From IMG/VR virus record IMGVR_UViG_3300017783_000045, positions 1 through 47,091 of that record: a stretch of 47,091 nt of DNA. One strand, 5' to 3'. A program made the position numbers and the translations under genes. Of the stretch, positions 1 through 6,621 are shown one piece after another. The DNA comes from a virus. The stretch's first letter is position 1. Each line of letters starts with the position of its first letter. The notes under the pieces are model-generated. The model searched no databases and was not told where the DNA came from. It was given only the letters and a program-made list of their open reading frames with translations.

Positions 1-1
1 T

Positions 2-679
2 AGTTTTGATTGTGCAAGTCCTTTTATTGCTACAGCACACGGACTAGTGTACACTAACAGCCAGCATACAAGTAAGAGATGGTCAGTTATAATGGACAAG
101 GCTCCTGATAACAAAGCACTTGCTAACCAGCATGATATTCCTTTTCCTTTCGAAAGTGAAATTGGTAGACGACTAAGCATTGCTGACATTTGTCATTATG
201 CTCCAGGTATGTTAAACAAGATTGGTAAAGAAGGTAAAACATCTTGGGATAGCTTTGGCTATGCACTAATGATGGCACATAACGTTTATCAGCATATTGT
301 TGCAGTACAACGTGCAAACAACTTAACTGATATTGAACTTAAAAAGACTAGACCAGATTGGAGACTATGGCGTAAAGTTAAAGAAGCAGATAAGAGTGAT
401 GAGTATTCAGATTGGGTACCACGTAACATCTTATACTTCGATCGCTTTGTTGAAGAACTGTTCGAGCAGCCAACTAAAGAGGCAGCGTTCGCAATGATTA
501 AAGAAGGCGACAGTTTCCTTAAAAACTTAGAAGGTGCAAGACTACGTGGAGGAGTTACTAATATTTCAAACTCGTTATTCGTTGAAGTAGACGATGACGG
601 TAATGAAGAAACTCCTTGGACTGACGATAGAGAAGATACAGAACTAGATAAATTAGAAAGTGAGCTAACGGAGGCTTAA
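2..679 (+). CDS. Tgt/DpdA-family 7-deazaguanine transglycosylase, C-terminal part (5' truncated)
   Basis: The reading frame is open from the left edge, so this is the 3' end of a longer gene; the GTG at 47 is not its start. The first residues read SFDCASPF followed by an A-x-x-G. This matches the FDC-x-x-P...G block of tRNA-guanine transglycosylases, where the Asp is the nucleophile. A later HNVYQHI matches the family's HNL-x-x-Y segment. The CxCxxC zinc cysteines of bacterial Tgt are not visible; one Cys (ICHYAP) lies in that region. The tail is very acidic. Family members exchange guanine for preQ0, preQ1 or queuine in tRNA, or for preQ0 in DNA (DpdA). FolE, QueD-like and QueE genes downstream favour a 7-deazaguanine role. 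DNA versus tRNA as substrate cannot be decided here. Confidence 0.66.
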   Translation, partial: SFDCASPFIATAHGLVYTNSQHTSKRWSVIMDKAPDNKALANQHDIPFPFESEIGRRLSIADICHYAPGMLNKIGKEGKTSWDSFGYALMMAHNVYQHIVAVQRANNLTDIELKKTRPDWRLWRKVKEADKSDEYSDWVPRNILYFDRFVEELFEQPTKEAAFAMIKEGDSFLKNLEGARLRGGVTNISNSLFVEVDDDGNEETPWTDDREDTELDKLESELTEA

Positions 680-1198
680 ATGAAAAGATCATATAAACAA
701 GGTACTGTTAATGATGCAATTTTCTTTGTAGGTGTTGAAGTAGAACATACTCCTGCATATGGTAGAAAAACATTGTTCGTAACAGGTGTTCAGAACGTTG
801 ACGAAATATCTCAACAATATAATGACAATGAGTGTGAACATATATTCTTTGGTGCTAATCACAGTTTTCAACCTACAAACAGTAAAGACTATGATGACTG
901 GGAAGCAATGATTGAGCCTTTTTTAGATGATGAAATTTGTTGCACTTTGGACATTCCAATTGCAAAAGCAGAAGAAATGCTAGAAAGTTCATTAATTGAA
1001 AGTGATAGTTTTATTCCACAACTACGTGTACCAATTCCGTACATTGAACAGTTTGGTTACAATGCTACACTTAAGATTGATGATAAAGATTTTAAAGCAA
1101 CAAATCCGGGTGTTTGGACACATAGTTTACATGAACTAATGGATCGTTCAAAGTTTACACCTTGGCGTGAATATGAAAATGACGACATAGTAGATTAA
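680..1198 (+). CDS. Conserved phage protein of unknown function in the deazaguanine cluster
   Basis: This is a 172-residue soluble acidic protein. GGAGG sits about 5 nt upstream of the ATG, which directly follows the stop of the transglycosylase gene. The N-terminal half has alternating hydrophobic stretches (FFVGVEVEHTPAYG, KTLFVTGV) and an IFFGANHSF segment. The C-terminal half has LPYIEQFGYNATLK-like and TNPGVWTHSL segments. I do not recognise a catalytic motif. Its position between a Tgt/DpdA-like gene and a QueD-like gene suggests a role in the same pathway, possibly as a partner of the transglycosylase. That is inference from position only. Confidence 0.75.
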   Translation: MKRSYKQGTVNDAIFFVGVEVEHTPAYGRKTLFVTGVQNVDEISQQYNDNECEHIFFGANHSFQPTNSKDYDDWEAMIEPFLDDEICCTLDIPIAKAEEMLESSLIESDSFIPQLRVPIPYIEQFGYNATLKIDDKDFKATNPGVWTHSLHELMDRSKFTPWREYENDDIVD

Positions 1199-1201
1199 TG
1201 A

Positions 1202-1230
1202 TTGACATTAGAAACAAAAGGTGCTACAAT
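1202..1230 (+). promoter_or_regulatory. Possible sigma70-type promoter overlapping the QueD-like start
   Basis: TTGACA (1202-1207) is a perfect -35 hexamer. TACAAT (1225-1230) matches the -10 consensus at five of six positions after a 17-nt spacer. The -10 overlaps the ATG at 1229, so a transcript from it would begin about 7 nt inside the gene. It could drive downstream genes or be a chance match in AT-rich DNA. Confidence 0.35.
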
Positions 1231-1690
1231 GGAACAAGAGCGTTATGCAACATATATGCAACGAAGAATGAGAGAAGAAGATATGGAACAAGGTAAAGAA
1301 AACGCATTGCAACATGCAAAGCGAATGATTTGGGTAACCTTTACAAAAGAAGGTATCCATAAGTATCCTGCGGCACTAGATGATCCTAGTCTTGCAACAG
1401 GAGATGAATATGATGTGAGTTTCTTAGGTTATCCACATAGACACATATTCCACTTTAAGGTAGGTATCGCTGTAACACACAATGACAGAGATATTGAATT
1501 TATTCAGTTTAAACGTTGGATGGAGAAACTATACGCAGAAAAAACATTAGAACTTGACTATAAGTCCTGTGAGATGATGTCCGATGATTTGTGGCATCAA
1601 ATTACAAACAAATATCCTGGACGTGAAGTCCACATCGATGTCTCCGAAGACGGAGAGAACGGTGCCCACATTGAGTATGCTAGTTATTAA
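1229..1690 (+). CDS. QueD-like T-fold protein (6-pyruvoyl/6-carboxy-tetrahydropterin synthase superfamily)
   Basis: I chose the ATG at 1229, preceded by AAAAGG, over an in-frame TTG at 1202. The 153-residue product has an upstream GIHKYPAA, then PHRHIFHF, then DIEFIQFKRW, LDYKSCEMM and a C-terminal VSEDGENGAHIEY. This order resembles QueD/PTPS: a zinc His followed by H-x-H, then D-F-x-x-(I/L)K, then an acidic turn before the last strand. QueD converts dihydroneopterin triphosphate, the FolE product, to 6-carboxytetrahydropterin, the QueE substrate. FolE and QueE lie nearby on the same strand. The catalytic Cys/His/Asp set of true QueD is not clearly aligned, so it may be a divergent T-fold protein with another role. 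Confidence 0.55.
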   Translation: MEQERYATYMQRRMREEDMEQGKENALQHAKRMIWVTFTKEGIHKYPAALDDPSLATGDEYDVSFLGYPHRHIFHFKVGIAVTHNDRDIEFIQFKRWMEKLYAEKTLELDYKSCEMMSDDLWHQITNKYPGREVHIDVSEDGENGAHIEYASY

Positions 1691-1702
1691 AGGAGACCTA
1701 AA

Positions 1703-1903
1703 ATGGGTTACTGGCAGGACCATCCTGAGGTGGTCAAGGTTTTTGATGATCTTGACCTATATAAAGACTTTTGCCGACACAACGGTTTTAAGTTTGATGA
1801 AAAAGATCTCTACAAAAATGCAAGTCGTTCTTGGAGAGCTTTTGAGAATCGAAACAATTATAAGAAAACGTTTCGTAAAAAATTTAACAAACGGAGAAAC
1901 TAG
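1703..1903 (+). CDS. Small basic protein of unknown function
   Basis: This 66-residue ORF has a strong AGGAG Shine-Dalgarno 8 nt before the ATG, and its stop abuts the next start. The N-terminus is aromatic and acidic (MGYWQDHPEVVKVFDDLDLYKDF). The C-terminus is strongly basic (KKTFRKKFNKRRN), which would allow nucleic-acid contact. No cysteine cluster or known motif is seen. The tight coupling between the QueD-like gene and the glycosyltransferase supports it as a real gene. Confidence 0.7.
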   Translation: MGYWQDHPEVVKVFDDLDLYKDFCRHNGFKFDEKDLYKNASRSWRAFENRNNYKKTFRKKFNKRRN

Positions 1904-2944
1904 ATGAAAGTATGGCTTGTTGATTTAGAAGCAGTTGAAACTCGTTACACCAAGCAGTGGAAAACTGAATTTCCTAAACTGTTGAAAGCTCACGGCCATG
2001 ACGTTCATATAGTTAACGGAGGGGATACGCCTCAGGCTACAACACCTGGGGCGTTTCTTAACTTCGGCGGTACTAACGTTTATAAAAGTAAACAACTAGA
2101 GCAAATTGCAGAAGCATTCTGTAACGGAGAGGTTAAAGACGGTGATTATTTTCTTTATACTGATGCTTGGAATCCTACAGTTATTCAATTACGCTATATG
2201 GCAGAGCTATTGGGTATTAACATTCGTATTGGTGGTATGTGGCATGCTGGTAGTTATGATCCGCAAGACTTTTTAGGTAGACTAATAGGTGATAAGCCTT
2301 GGGTTAGAAATGCAGAACGTAGTATGTTTGAATGTTATGATCATAATTATTTTGCAACAGAGTTTCATATAGATATGTTCTTTCAATCATTTCCAGAACT
2401 AGATAGATCTAAAGTTGTACAAACTGGTTGGCCATTTCATTATATGGATAGTACATTAACTATGTACAAAGGAATGCCAAAGCGTGACTTAATTTTATTC
2501 CCTCATAGGATTGCTCCTGAAAAGCAAGTTGAAATATTCCGTGATCTTGCTGATCAACTTCCACAATATGAATGGGTAGTTTGTCAAGAACGTGAACTAT
2601 CAAAGAACGAATATCACAACTTACTAGGAGAAGCAAAACTTGTGTTTAGTGCTAACTTGCAAGAAACACTAGGTATTAGTTGGTATGAAGGTGCTCTTGT
2701 TGGAGCATTGCCTATGGTACCAGACAGATTAAGTTATACTGAAATGGGTTTGCTGCCTTTCAAATATCCTAGTAATTGGACAATAGATTGGAAAACCTAT
2801 ATTTCCAATAGGGAGGCTGTGAAAGAACGTGTAATTGACTATATGGAAAATTACAAAAGTTTTCTTCCTAGCCTAAATAAACAAGTAGAAACACTGAATG
2901 AAAAATATTTCAGTTGCAATGATCTACTAAAGGTGCTAAAATAA
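1904..2944 (+). CDS. GT-B-type glycosyltransferase-like protein
   Basis: The 346-residue product starts MKVWLVDLEAVETRYTKQW, a beta-alpha-beta opening with a candidate acceptor-side domain. Its second half, from about residue 195, reads RDLILFPHRIAPEKQVEIF, then an F-S-A-N-L-Q-E-T-L-G-I-S-W-Y-E-G segment. The last is the E-x7-E-like nucleotide-sugar motif of retaining GT-B enzymes (GT4-like), in the form E-T-L-G-I-S-W-Y-E. There is no signal peptide or membrane segment, so it would act in the cytoplasm. T4-type phages use GT-B enzymes to glycosylate modified bases. Its place between the QueD-like and FolE genes makes DNA a possible acceptor, but a sugar or protein acceptor is equally open. 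Confidence 0.72.
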   Translation: MKVWLVDLEAVETRYTKQWKTEFPKLLKAHGHDVHIVNGGDTPQATTPGAFLNFGGTNVYKSKQLEQIAEAFCNGEVKDGDYFLYTDAWNPTVIQLRYMAELLGINIRIGGMWHAGSYDPQDFLGRLIGDKPWVRNAERSMFECYDHNYFATEFHIDMFFQSFPELDRSKVVQTGWPFHYMDSTLTMYKGMPKRDLILFPHRIAPEKQVEIFRDLADQLPQYEWVVCQERELSKNEYHNLLGEAKLVFSANLQETLGISWYEGALVGALPMVPDRLSYTEMGLLPFKYPSNWTIDWKTYISNREAVKERVIDYMENYKSFLPSLNKQVETLNEKYFSCNDLLKVLK

Positions 2945-2988
2945 TATTATTAAAAAGGCAATCCACTACCTAAACATCGGAGAATAAA

Positions 2989-3672
2989 TTGGAAATAAGT
3001 AAAAAGATTAAAGCAAGATTAAAAGAAGCCGGCAAACGGTTTTGGGCAGGAGACAATATCTCCGACTTCATCGAAGAAGGTGAGAAGCAACAACTAGTAG
3101 ATGAGTTGACTTCTAAATTTGAAGAAGTATTACAGGGTCTTGTTATAGATACTGAAAACGATCCTAACAGTAACGGCACAGGCAAACGTCTTGCTAAAAT
3201 GTATATTAACGAACTAATGGCAGGTAGGTACGAACCAATTCCTGCTGCAACTGCATTTCCAAATGACAGCGCAACACCTTATGAAGGTATGTTAGTTGTT
3301 CGTTCAGAACTTACAAGCATGTGTTCACATCATCATCAGATTGTTAGAGGTGTAGCATACATTGGTATTATTGCTAGTGAGAAACTAATTGGACTAAGCA
3401 AGTATACAAGAATTGCACAATGGTGTGCTATGCGTGGAACACTTCAAGAAGAACTTGCAAATGACATTACCCGTGAAATACAAAAAGCAACAGGTGCAAA
3501 ACACTTAGGTGTCTACATTCAAGCCACACACGGTTGTGTAGAGAACAGAGGTGTAAAAGCACATAGTAGTTTAACACAAACAACTGTTCTTAAAGGTGCG
3601 TTCAAAGATGATCCAGCAACTAAGAAAGAGTTTATGGATAATATTAAATTACAACAACAACACGCATGTTAG
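2989..3672 (+). CDS. folE: GTP cyclohydrolase I (FolE)
   Basis: This enzyme makes 7,8-dihydroneopterin triphosphate from GTP, the first step of the 7-deazaguanine (and folate) pathway. The 227-residue protein has the family signature: MCSHHHQIVRG with zinc ligands C112 and H115, GLSKYTRIA, and ATHGC with the third ligand C183. The 112-115-183 spacing equals the 110-113-181 spacing of E. coli FolE. The start is a TTG at 2989 with GGAGA about 6 nt upstream; no ATG fits. It lacks extensions, so it is probably complete and active. With the QueD-like and QueE proteins it supplies the precursor for the transglycosylase at the left edge. Confidence 0.95.
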   Translation: MEISKKIKARLKEAGKRFWAGDNISDFIEEGEKQQLVDELTSKFEEVLQGLVIDTENDPNSNGTGKRLAKMYINELMAGRYEPIPAATAFPNDSATPYEGMLVVRSELTSMCSHHHQIVRGVAYIGIIASEKLIGLSKYTRIAQWCAMRGTLQEELANDITREIQKATGAKHLGVYIQATHGCVENRGVKAHSSLTQTTVLKGAFKDDPATKKEFMDNIKLQQQHAC

Positions 3673-3679
3673 GAGTTTT

Positions 3680-3895
3680 ATGCCAATACCAGAAAAAATA
3701 ATTATGCCAGCAAATAGAGATCCAAGTGATAATCATTTTGCTGTAAGTTTAGTAAAAAGTATATTTAGAATAGTCGGCTGTGGGTGTTTAATTTACGGAG
3801 GCTATATGTTAGAACAATTTGGTTTGCTTTTTATAGCAGCCGGAGTAATCTTTGCCTTAGCAGAAGTGCTAGGCATTATAGAGGAGATAGTATGA
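3680..3895 (+). CDS. Small two-helix membrane protein
   Basis: AGGAG at 3671-3675 precedes the ATG at 3680. The 71-residue product has a polar N-terminus (MPIPEKIIMPANRDPSDN). Two hydrophobic stretches follow, SIFRIVGCGCLIYGGYM and FGLLFIAAGVIFALAEVLGI, which look like a helical hairpin in the inner membrane. No holin or spanin motif allows a function call. Small membrane proteins of this type in phage early regions often alter host envelope physiology, but nothing here proves that. The stop overlaps the next start (ATGA). Confidence 0.7.
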   Translation: MPIPEKIIMPANRDPSDNHFAVSLVKSIFRIVGCGCLIYGGYMLEQFGLLFIAAGVIFALAEVLGIIEEIV

Positions 3896-4122
3896 ACATT
3901 CATAAGAAAAGAGTTTACAGTGTATCAGAGCCAAAGAAGCCTGAGGACTGCATGGCGCTTACTCCAGCCGAAGCACTCATGTATAATTTAAAAGGTATTA
4001 AATTAGTTGACATGACTGAAAAGCATGGAATGACAGTGCAAAGACTAATGAATAGTCGAAAAGATACATCACATGAAAGGTATACTTATGGGACCATATT
4101 CGGAAACAAAACAACAGCATAG
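3892..4122 (+). CDS. Small protein, possibly helix-turn-helix-like
   Basis: The ATG at 3892 overlaps the previous stop, with GAGGAG about 8 nt upstream, so the two are probably translationally coupled. The product is 76 residues. After a basic start (MNIHKKRVYSV), the segment TPAEALMYNLKGIKLVDMTEKHGMT has a helix, a G turn and another helix. This vaguely resembles a helix-turn-helix (residues about 24-55). The match is weak and no family is assigned. Confidence 0.62.
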   Translation: MNIHKKRVYSVSEPKKPEDCMALTPAEALMYNLKGIKLVDMTEKHGMTVQRLMNSRKDTSHERYTYGTIFGNKTTA

Positions 4123-4291
4123 AATTAATAATATTAAATCTATTCTTGCAAATAAGAAGTTACCAGATGACACTCGTAATATTTGGGAACAAAAACTACA
4201 AAACATTGCAGTTAATGAAGATGAATATAACAAAAGAGTATTTGAAATATTCAAAGATGTTAAACAAGGTATTTTTACAGATGTTACTTAA
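4088..4291 (+). CDS. Small charged helical protein of unknown function
   Basis: Two starts are possible. The ATG at 4088 has AAAGG 8 nt upstream and is preferred; an in-frame ATG at 4073 would add five residues and lacks a ribosome site. From 4088 the protein is 67 residues, rich in Lys, Asn and Glu, and predicted mostly helical (NNIKSILANKKLPDD, EDEYNKRVFEIFKDVKQG). It overlaps the genes on both sides by a few bases. No homology is recognised. Confidence 0.6.
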   Translation: MGPYSETKQQHRINNIKSILANKKLPDDTRNIWEQKLQNIAVNEDEYNKRVFEIFKDVKQGIFTDVT

Positions 4292-4703
4292 TTTTTTAGA
4301 TTGGATCGGAAGAAAGCGTACTATCTATGATAGAACTGGTAGTATTCCGTATTTGGTTAGATACTATTTGTTTTTGAAGGACAGAAAGAACTTTCCTTTT
4401 AACATCACATTACATAAAGTATTAGTAAGTGATGAACCTACACTACATGATCATCCATGGAGTTGGGGAGCATTAATTCTAAAAGGCGGCTATTGGGAAC
4501 ATACACCACAAGGTAAGTTTTGGCGTGGTCCTGGTAGTATACGTTTTAGAACAGCAAAAGATTTACATTGGTTAGAACTTGCAAAAGATAAAGATGGGAA
4601 TGAGATTCCTTGTTGGAGTATTTTTTATATGGGTAAGAAAGCACAACAATGGGGTTTTGTTAAGAATGGTAAGTGGATACATAACGAGGAATACTTAAAA
4701 TAA
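4281..4703 (+). CDS. Cupin-like protein
   Basis: The ATG at 4281 lies within the end of the preceding gene, and the stop overlaps the next ATG (TAATG). The 140-residue product has a cupin-like core: TLHDHPWSWGALILKGGYWEH, with H-D-H and a downstream E-H, then RGPGSIRFRTAKDLHWLEL, whose G-x-x-x-x-x-x-x-x-H fits the second cupin motif. This predicts a metal-binding double-stranded beta-helix. Cupins include isomerases, dioxygenases and sugar-binding proteins, and the substrate cannot be inferred. A longer upstream extension of the frame has no support. Confidence 0.65.
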   Translation: MLLNFLDWIGRKRTIYDRTGSIPYLVRYYLFLKDRKNFPFNITLHKVLVSDEPTLHDHPWSWGALILKGGYWEHTPQGKFWRGPGSIRFRTAKDLHWLELAKDKDGNEIPCWSIFYMGKKAQQWGFVKNGKWIHNEEYLK

Positions 4704-5236
4704 TGATTAAGAAGCACTATTATAGTTGGCAAGATGTTGAAAAAATGTGTGTAAGCATAGTCAATCAGATGTACAAAAGTAACTGGAAGCCTAATTATAT
4801 TGTAGGAATAACAAGAGGTGGAAATGTTCCTGCTACTATTATTAGTAACATGACTGGTATACGTTGTGAGGCATTAAAAGTAAGTTTGCGTGATGATAGT
4901 CGAGATAGCGAAAGCAACTGTTGGATGGCAGAAGATGCATTTGGTTATGGAGATGGTAAAAGTTATCCTAAAGCACGTAAAAATATTCTTATTATAGATG
5001 ACATCAATGATACTGGTGCTACGTTTAACTGGATTATGGAAGATTGGAAAGCAGGTTGTTTACCTAATAGCGAAGCATGGCAAGACATTTGGCAAGAAAA
5101 TGTTCGCTTTGCATCACTTACTGAAAATCTAGCAAGTGATTTTGACAAGGTTGATTACTACTGTCATGAAGTTAATAAAGCTGAGGAAGATGTTTGGTTA
5201 GTTTATCCTTGGGAAAATGTTGCTGACTATGCGTGA
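4703..5236 (+). CDS. Purine (Gpt-like) phosphoribosyltransferase
   Basis: The 177-residue type I PRTase has an early YIVGITRGGNVPA strand-loop at about residues 32-44, the PRPP-binding signature ILIIDDINDTGAT at about 95-107, and a C-terminal VWLVYPWE. The last element is typical of Gpt/Hpt-like purine salvage enzymes, where this region holds the base. It would convert guanine, xanthine or hypoxanthine plus PRPP to the nucleotide. One possibility is recycling of guanine released by base exchange at the transglycosylase. An alternative is general nucleotide salvage. The start overlaps the previous stop. Confidence 0.82.
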   Translation: MIKKHYYSWQDVEKMCVSIVNQMYKSNWKPNYIVGITRGGNVPATIISNMTGIRCEALKVSLRDDSRDSESNCWMAEDAFGYGDGKSYPKARKNILIIDDINDTGATFNWIMEDWKAGCLPNSEAWQDIWQENVRFASLTENLASDFDKVDYYCHEVNKAEEDVWLVYPWENVADYA

Positions 5237-5621
5237 CGATCTAATGGTTCAACAACAAGTTGACAACGTATGGCAGCATATGGTTGGAGTTATTTGTTTG
5301 AACCAAGTAAACAGACTTCAAACAAAACCTGTTCTTACAAGATTGTTTAACAAGTATCCTACTGCACATAGTCTATTGCGTAGTTGTACTATTCCTATGT
5401 TAGAAGAACTATTAGAGCCATTAGGTATGCAACGTGTAAGAGCTAAAAGAATTTATAAGATGAGTATCCAGATTGAGAACTGGGATGGTGTTGATGCTAC
5501 CGACCTTTATGGCATTGGTAAATATGGGTCCGATAGTTATAATATATTTTACCTAAATAATATACCAACCGGTGTTCAGGATAAAGAATTAAAACGATAT
5601 ATTGCAGAGGAGTTAGTATGA
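5217..5621 (+). CDS. MBD4-like HhH-GPD DNA glycosylase
   Basis: The product is 134 residues from the ATG at 5217; ATGs at 5229 and 5244 are also possible because ribosome sites are weak. ELLEPLGMQRVRAKRIYKMS and LYGIGKYGSDSYNIFYL closely resemble the helix-hairpin-helix region of the MBD4 glycosylase domain (PLG...RAK; GIGKYG-x-DSY-x-IF). The following VQDKELKRY places an Asp where MBD4 has its catalytic Asp (PEDHKL). MBD4-type enzymes remove T or U mispaired with G. It lacks an iron-sulphur cluster. In a cluster that may alter guanine it could repair or edit mispairs, but its substrate is unknown. The start overlaps the end of the phosphoribosyltransferase. Confidence 0.72.
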   Translation: MLLTMRDDLMVQQQVDNVWQHMVGVICLNQVNRLQTKPVLTRLFNKYPTAHSLLRSCTIPMLEELLEPLGMQRVRAKRIYKMSIQIENWDGVDATDLYGIGKYGSDSYNIFYLNNIPTGVQDKELKRYIAEELV

Positions 5622-5842
5622 GCTATGATAATAAATGTACAGTTACATGTACTGATAACGGTAAAGTTGCTGAAGCAGAAGTTGACCGAATTGAGCCTAA
5701 AGATTTCTTAAACATCTTTATGGCGAGCAATAAGATACATATGAAATGGAATGGTAGAGTATTTGTAGGAAACGCATTTGGTTTTGAATTTACTACACCT
5801 GGACCAAAACAATTTAACAATGCAATTAGAAGAGGCTTTTAA
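5618..5842 (+). CDS. Small conserved-looking protein, unknown function
   Basis: The 74-residue ORF starts with an ATGA overlap with the glycosylase gene and GAGGAG upstream. It ends in a TAATG overlap with the HIT gene, so it sits in a translationally coupled chain. The protein looks mostly beta (CTVTCTDNGKVAEAEV, MKWNGRVFVGNAFGFEFTT). It has two cysteines near the N-terminus and no recognised motif. Confidence 0.7.
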   Translation: MSYDNKCTVTCTDNGKVAEAEVDRIEPKDFLNIFMASNKIHMKWNGRVFVGNAFGFEFTTPGPKQFNNAIRRGF

Positions 5843-6216
5843 TGAAGGCTGACACTTTACAATTAGCAATAACAGAACAAAGAGCACCGTGGACAGACGT
5901 TGAGATTGATACTCGTGAGTTCACTGTTTTTCGTGATAAGTATCCTGTAACCGAAGGACATTTATTAATTGTACCCAAAGAAGCAACACAAGAAAACATT
6001 TTAAAGTGTTTTAATTTTGCTGTTACTATGGGTTATGATAATGTAGCAAGTGAAAAAACTAACATCACAGGCTACAACATAGGTTTGAATGTAGGTGAAA
6101 GTGCAGGACAAACAGTCATGTATCCACATGTACATTTAATATTCCGTCGTAATGGGGACATGGAAGATCCGAAAGGAGGCGTCAGAGGCGTCATCCCATC
6201 AAAGCAAAAATATTAA
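5842..6216 (+). CDS. HIT-family protein (nucleotidyl hydrolase/transferase fold)
   Basis: The 124-residue protein has PVTEGHLLIVPK at residues 36-46, ESAGQTVMYPHVHLI at about 86-100, and the C-terminal GGVRGVIPSKQKY common in bacterial HIT hydrolases. The histidine triad H-x-H-x-H is altered: the first His is Tyr94, followed by P-H96-V-H98. The two remaining histidines include the position expected for the nucleophile. HIT proteins cleave dinucleoside polyphosphates or adenylylated compounds. Its stop is followed by a strong AAGGAAAGG ribosome site for the next gene. The phage role is unknown. Confidence 0.88.
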   Translation: MKADTLQLAITEQRAPWTDVEIDTREFTVFRDKYPVTEGHLLIVPKEATQENILKCFNFAVTMGYDNVASEKTNITGYNIGLNVGESAGQTVMYPHVHLIFRRNGDMEDPKGGVRGVIPSKQKY

Positions 6217-6225
6217 GGAAAGGTT

Positions 6226-6432
6226 ATGACATTGAGAGAAACTTTGATTAGTGCAGCTCGTAAACATGCAGAAGCAGACATTGCGGTGCACAAAGCAAAT
6301 ATTGAAGTCTATATGCAGCAGGTAGTCGGTATTGGAGAACATTCTGATATTGTTGAAACTATCCAAAAAGAATTGGATAAAATGGCTGCGGCAACAGATA
6401 GACTTGAGATGCTGAACGAGCATTTCAGCTAG
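6226..6432 (+). CDS. Small helical protein of unknown function
   Basis: A GGAAAGG ribosome site precedes the ATG at 6226. The 68-residue protein is predicted helical throughout (TLRETLISAARKHAEADIAVHKANIEVY, then a G-x-G-E-H turn and a second helix EKELDKMAAATDRLEML-like). The two-helix pattern with a VGIGEHSD linker is familiar from T4-like marine phage genomes, but its function is not known to me. The stop overlaps the GTG of the next gene. Confidence 0.75.
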   Translation: MTLRETLISAARKHAEADIAVHKANIEVYMQQVVGIGEHSDIVETIQKELDKMAAATDRLEMLNEHFS

Positions 6433-6614
6433 TGAGTTGGCAAGTAAAAATTGAAGAAGATCCGTACACGAAAGAGTTAACGTTACCGATTCCAACGGAT
6501 CTTCTTAACCAAATGGGTTGGGATATTGGTGATGATCTCGTTTGGGAAGAGAGTATGCCAGGCACTTCTTATACTCTGAAAAAGGTTGACAAACCTGGTG
6601 AAAAGAAGGTATAA
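6432..6614 (+). CDS. AbrB/MazE-like small DNA-binding protein
   Basis: This begins with GTG overlapping the previous stop and encodes 60 residues. The sequence ELTLPIPTDLLNQMGWDIGDDLVWEES has the AbrB/MazE swapped-hairpin pattern (P-x-x-L-L-x-x-x-G-W-x-x-G-D-x-L). This fold binds DNA as a dimer and is found in transition-state regulators and antitoxins. No toxin gene is adjacent, so regulation is more likely than a toxin-antitoxin role. The promoter for queE lies inside its last codons, so autoregulation of that promoter is possible but unproven. Confidence 0.72.
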   Translation: MSWQVKIEEDPYTKELTLPIPTDLLNQMGWDIGDDLVWEESMPGTSYTLKKVDKPGEKKV

Positions 6615-6615
6615 T
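6586..6615 (+). promoter_or_regulatory. Consensus sigma70-type promoter for queE
   Basis: TTGACA (6586-6591) and TATAAT (6610-6615) are both perfect hexamers separated by 18 nt. Transcription would start at about 6619-6622, at or a few bases before the queE ATG (6622). A transcript from here would therefore be leaderless or nearly so. The GAAGG ribosome site (6605-6609) would be present only in read-through mRNA. Confidence 0.68.
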
Positions 6616-6621
6616 AGTAAT

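Noticed and set aside
47-679. GTG at 47 as the true start of the first gene
   Set aside because: The frame is open to the left edge, and the upstream residues include the FDC motif with the catalytic-type Asp, so the gene is truncated.
5256-5290. TTGACA within the MBD4-like gene as a promoter
   Set aside because: The hexamer at the -10 position (near TATGGT) is poor, and it lies in coding sequence with no gene start that needs it.
6432-6614. An antitoxin of a toxin-antitoxin pair (AbrB/MazE-like)
   Set aside because: Neither neighbour (a small helical protein and QueE) resembles a MazF, PIN or RelE toxin.
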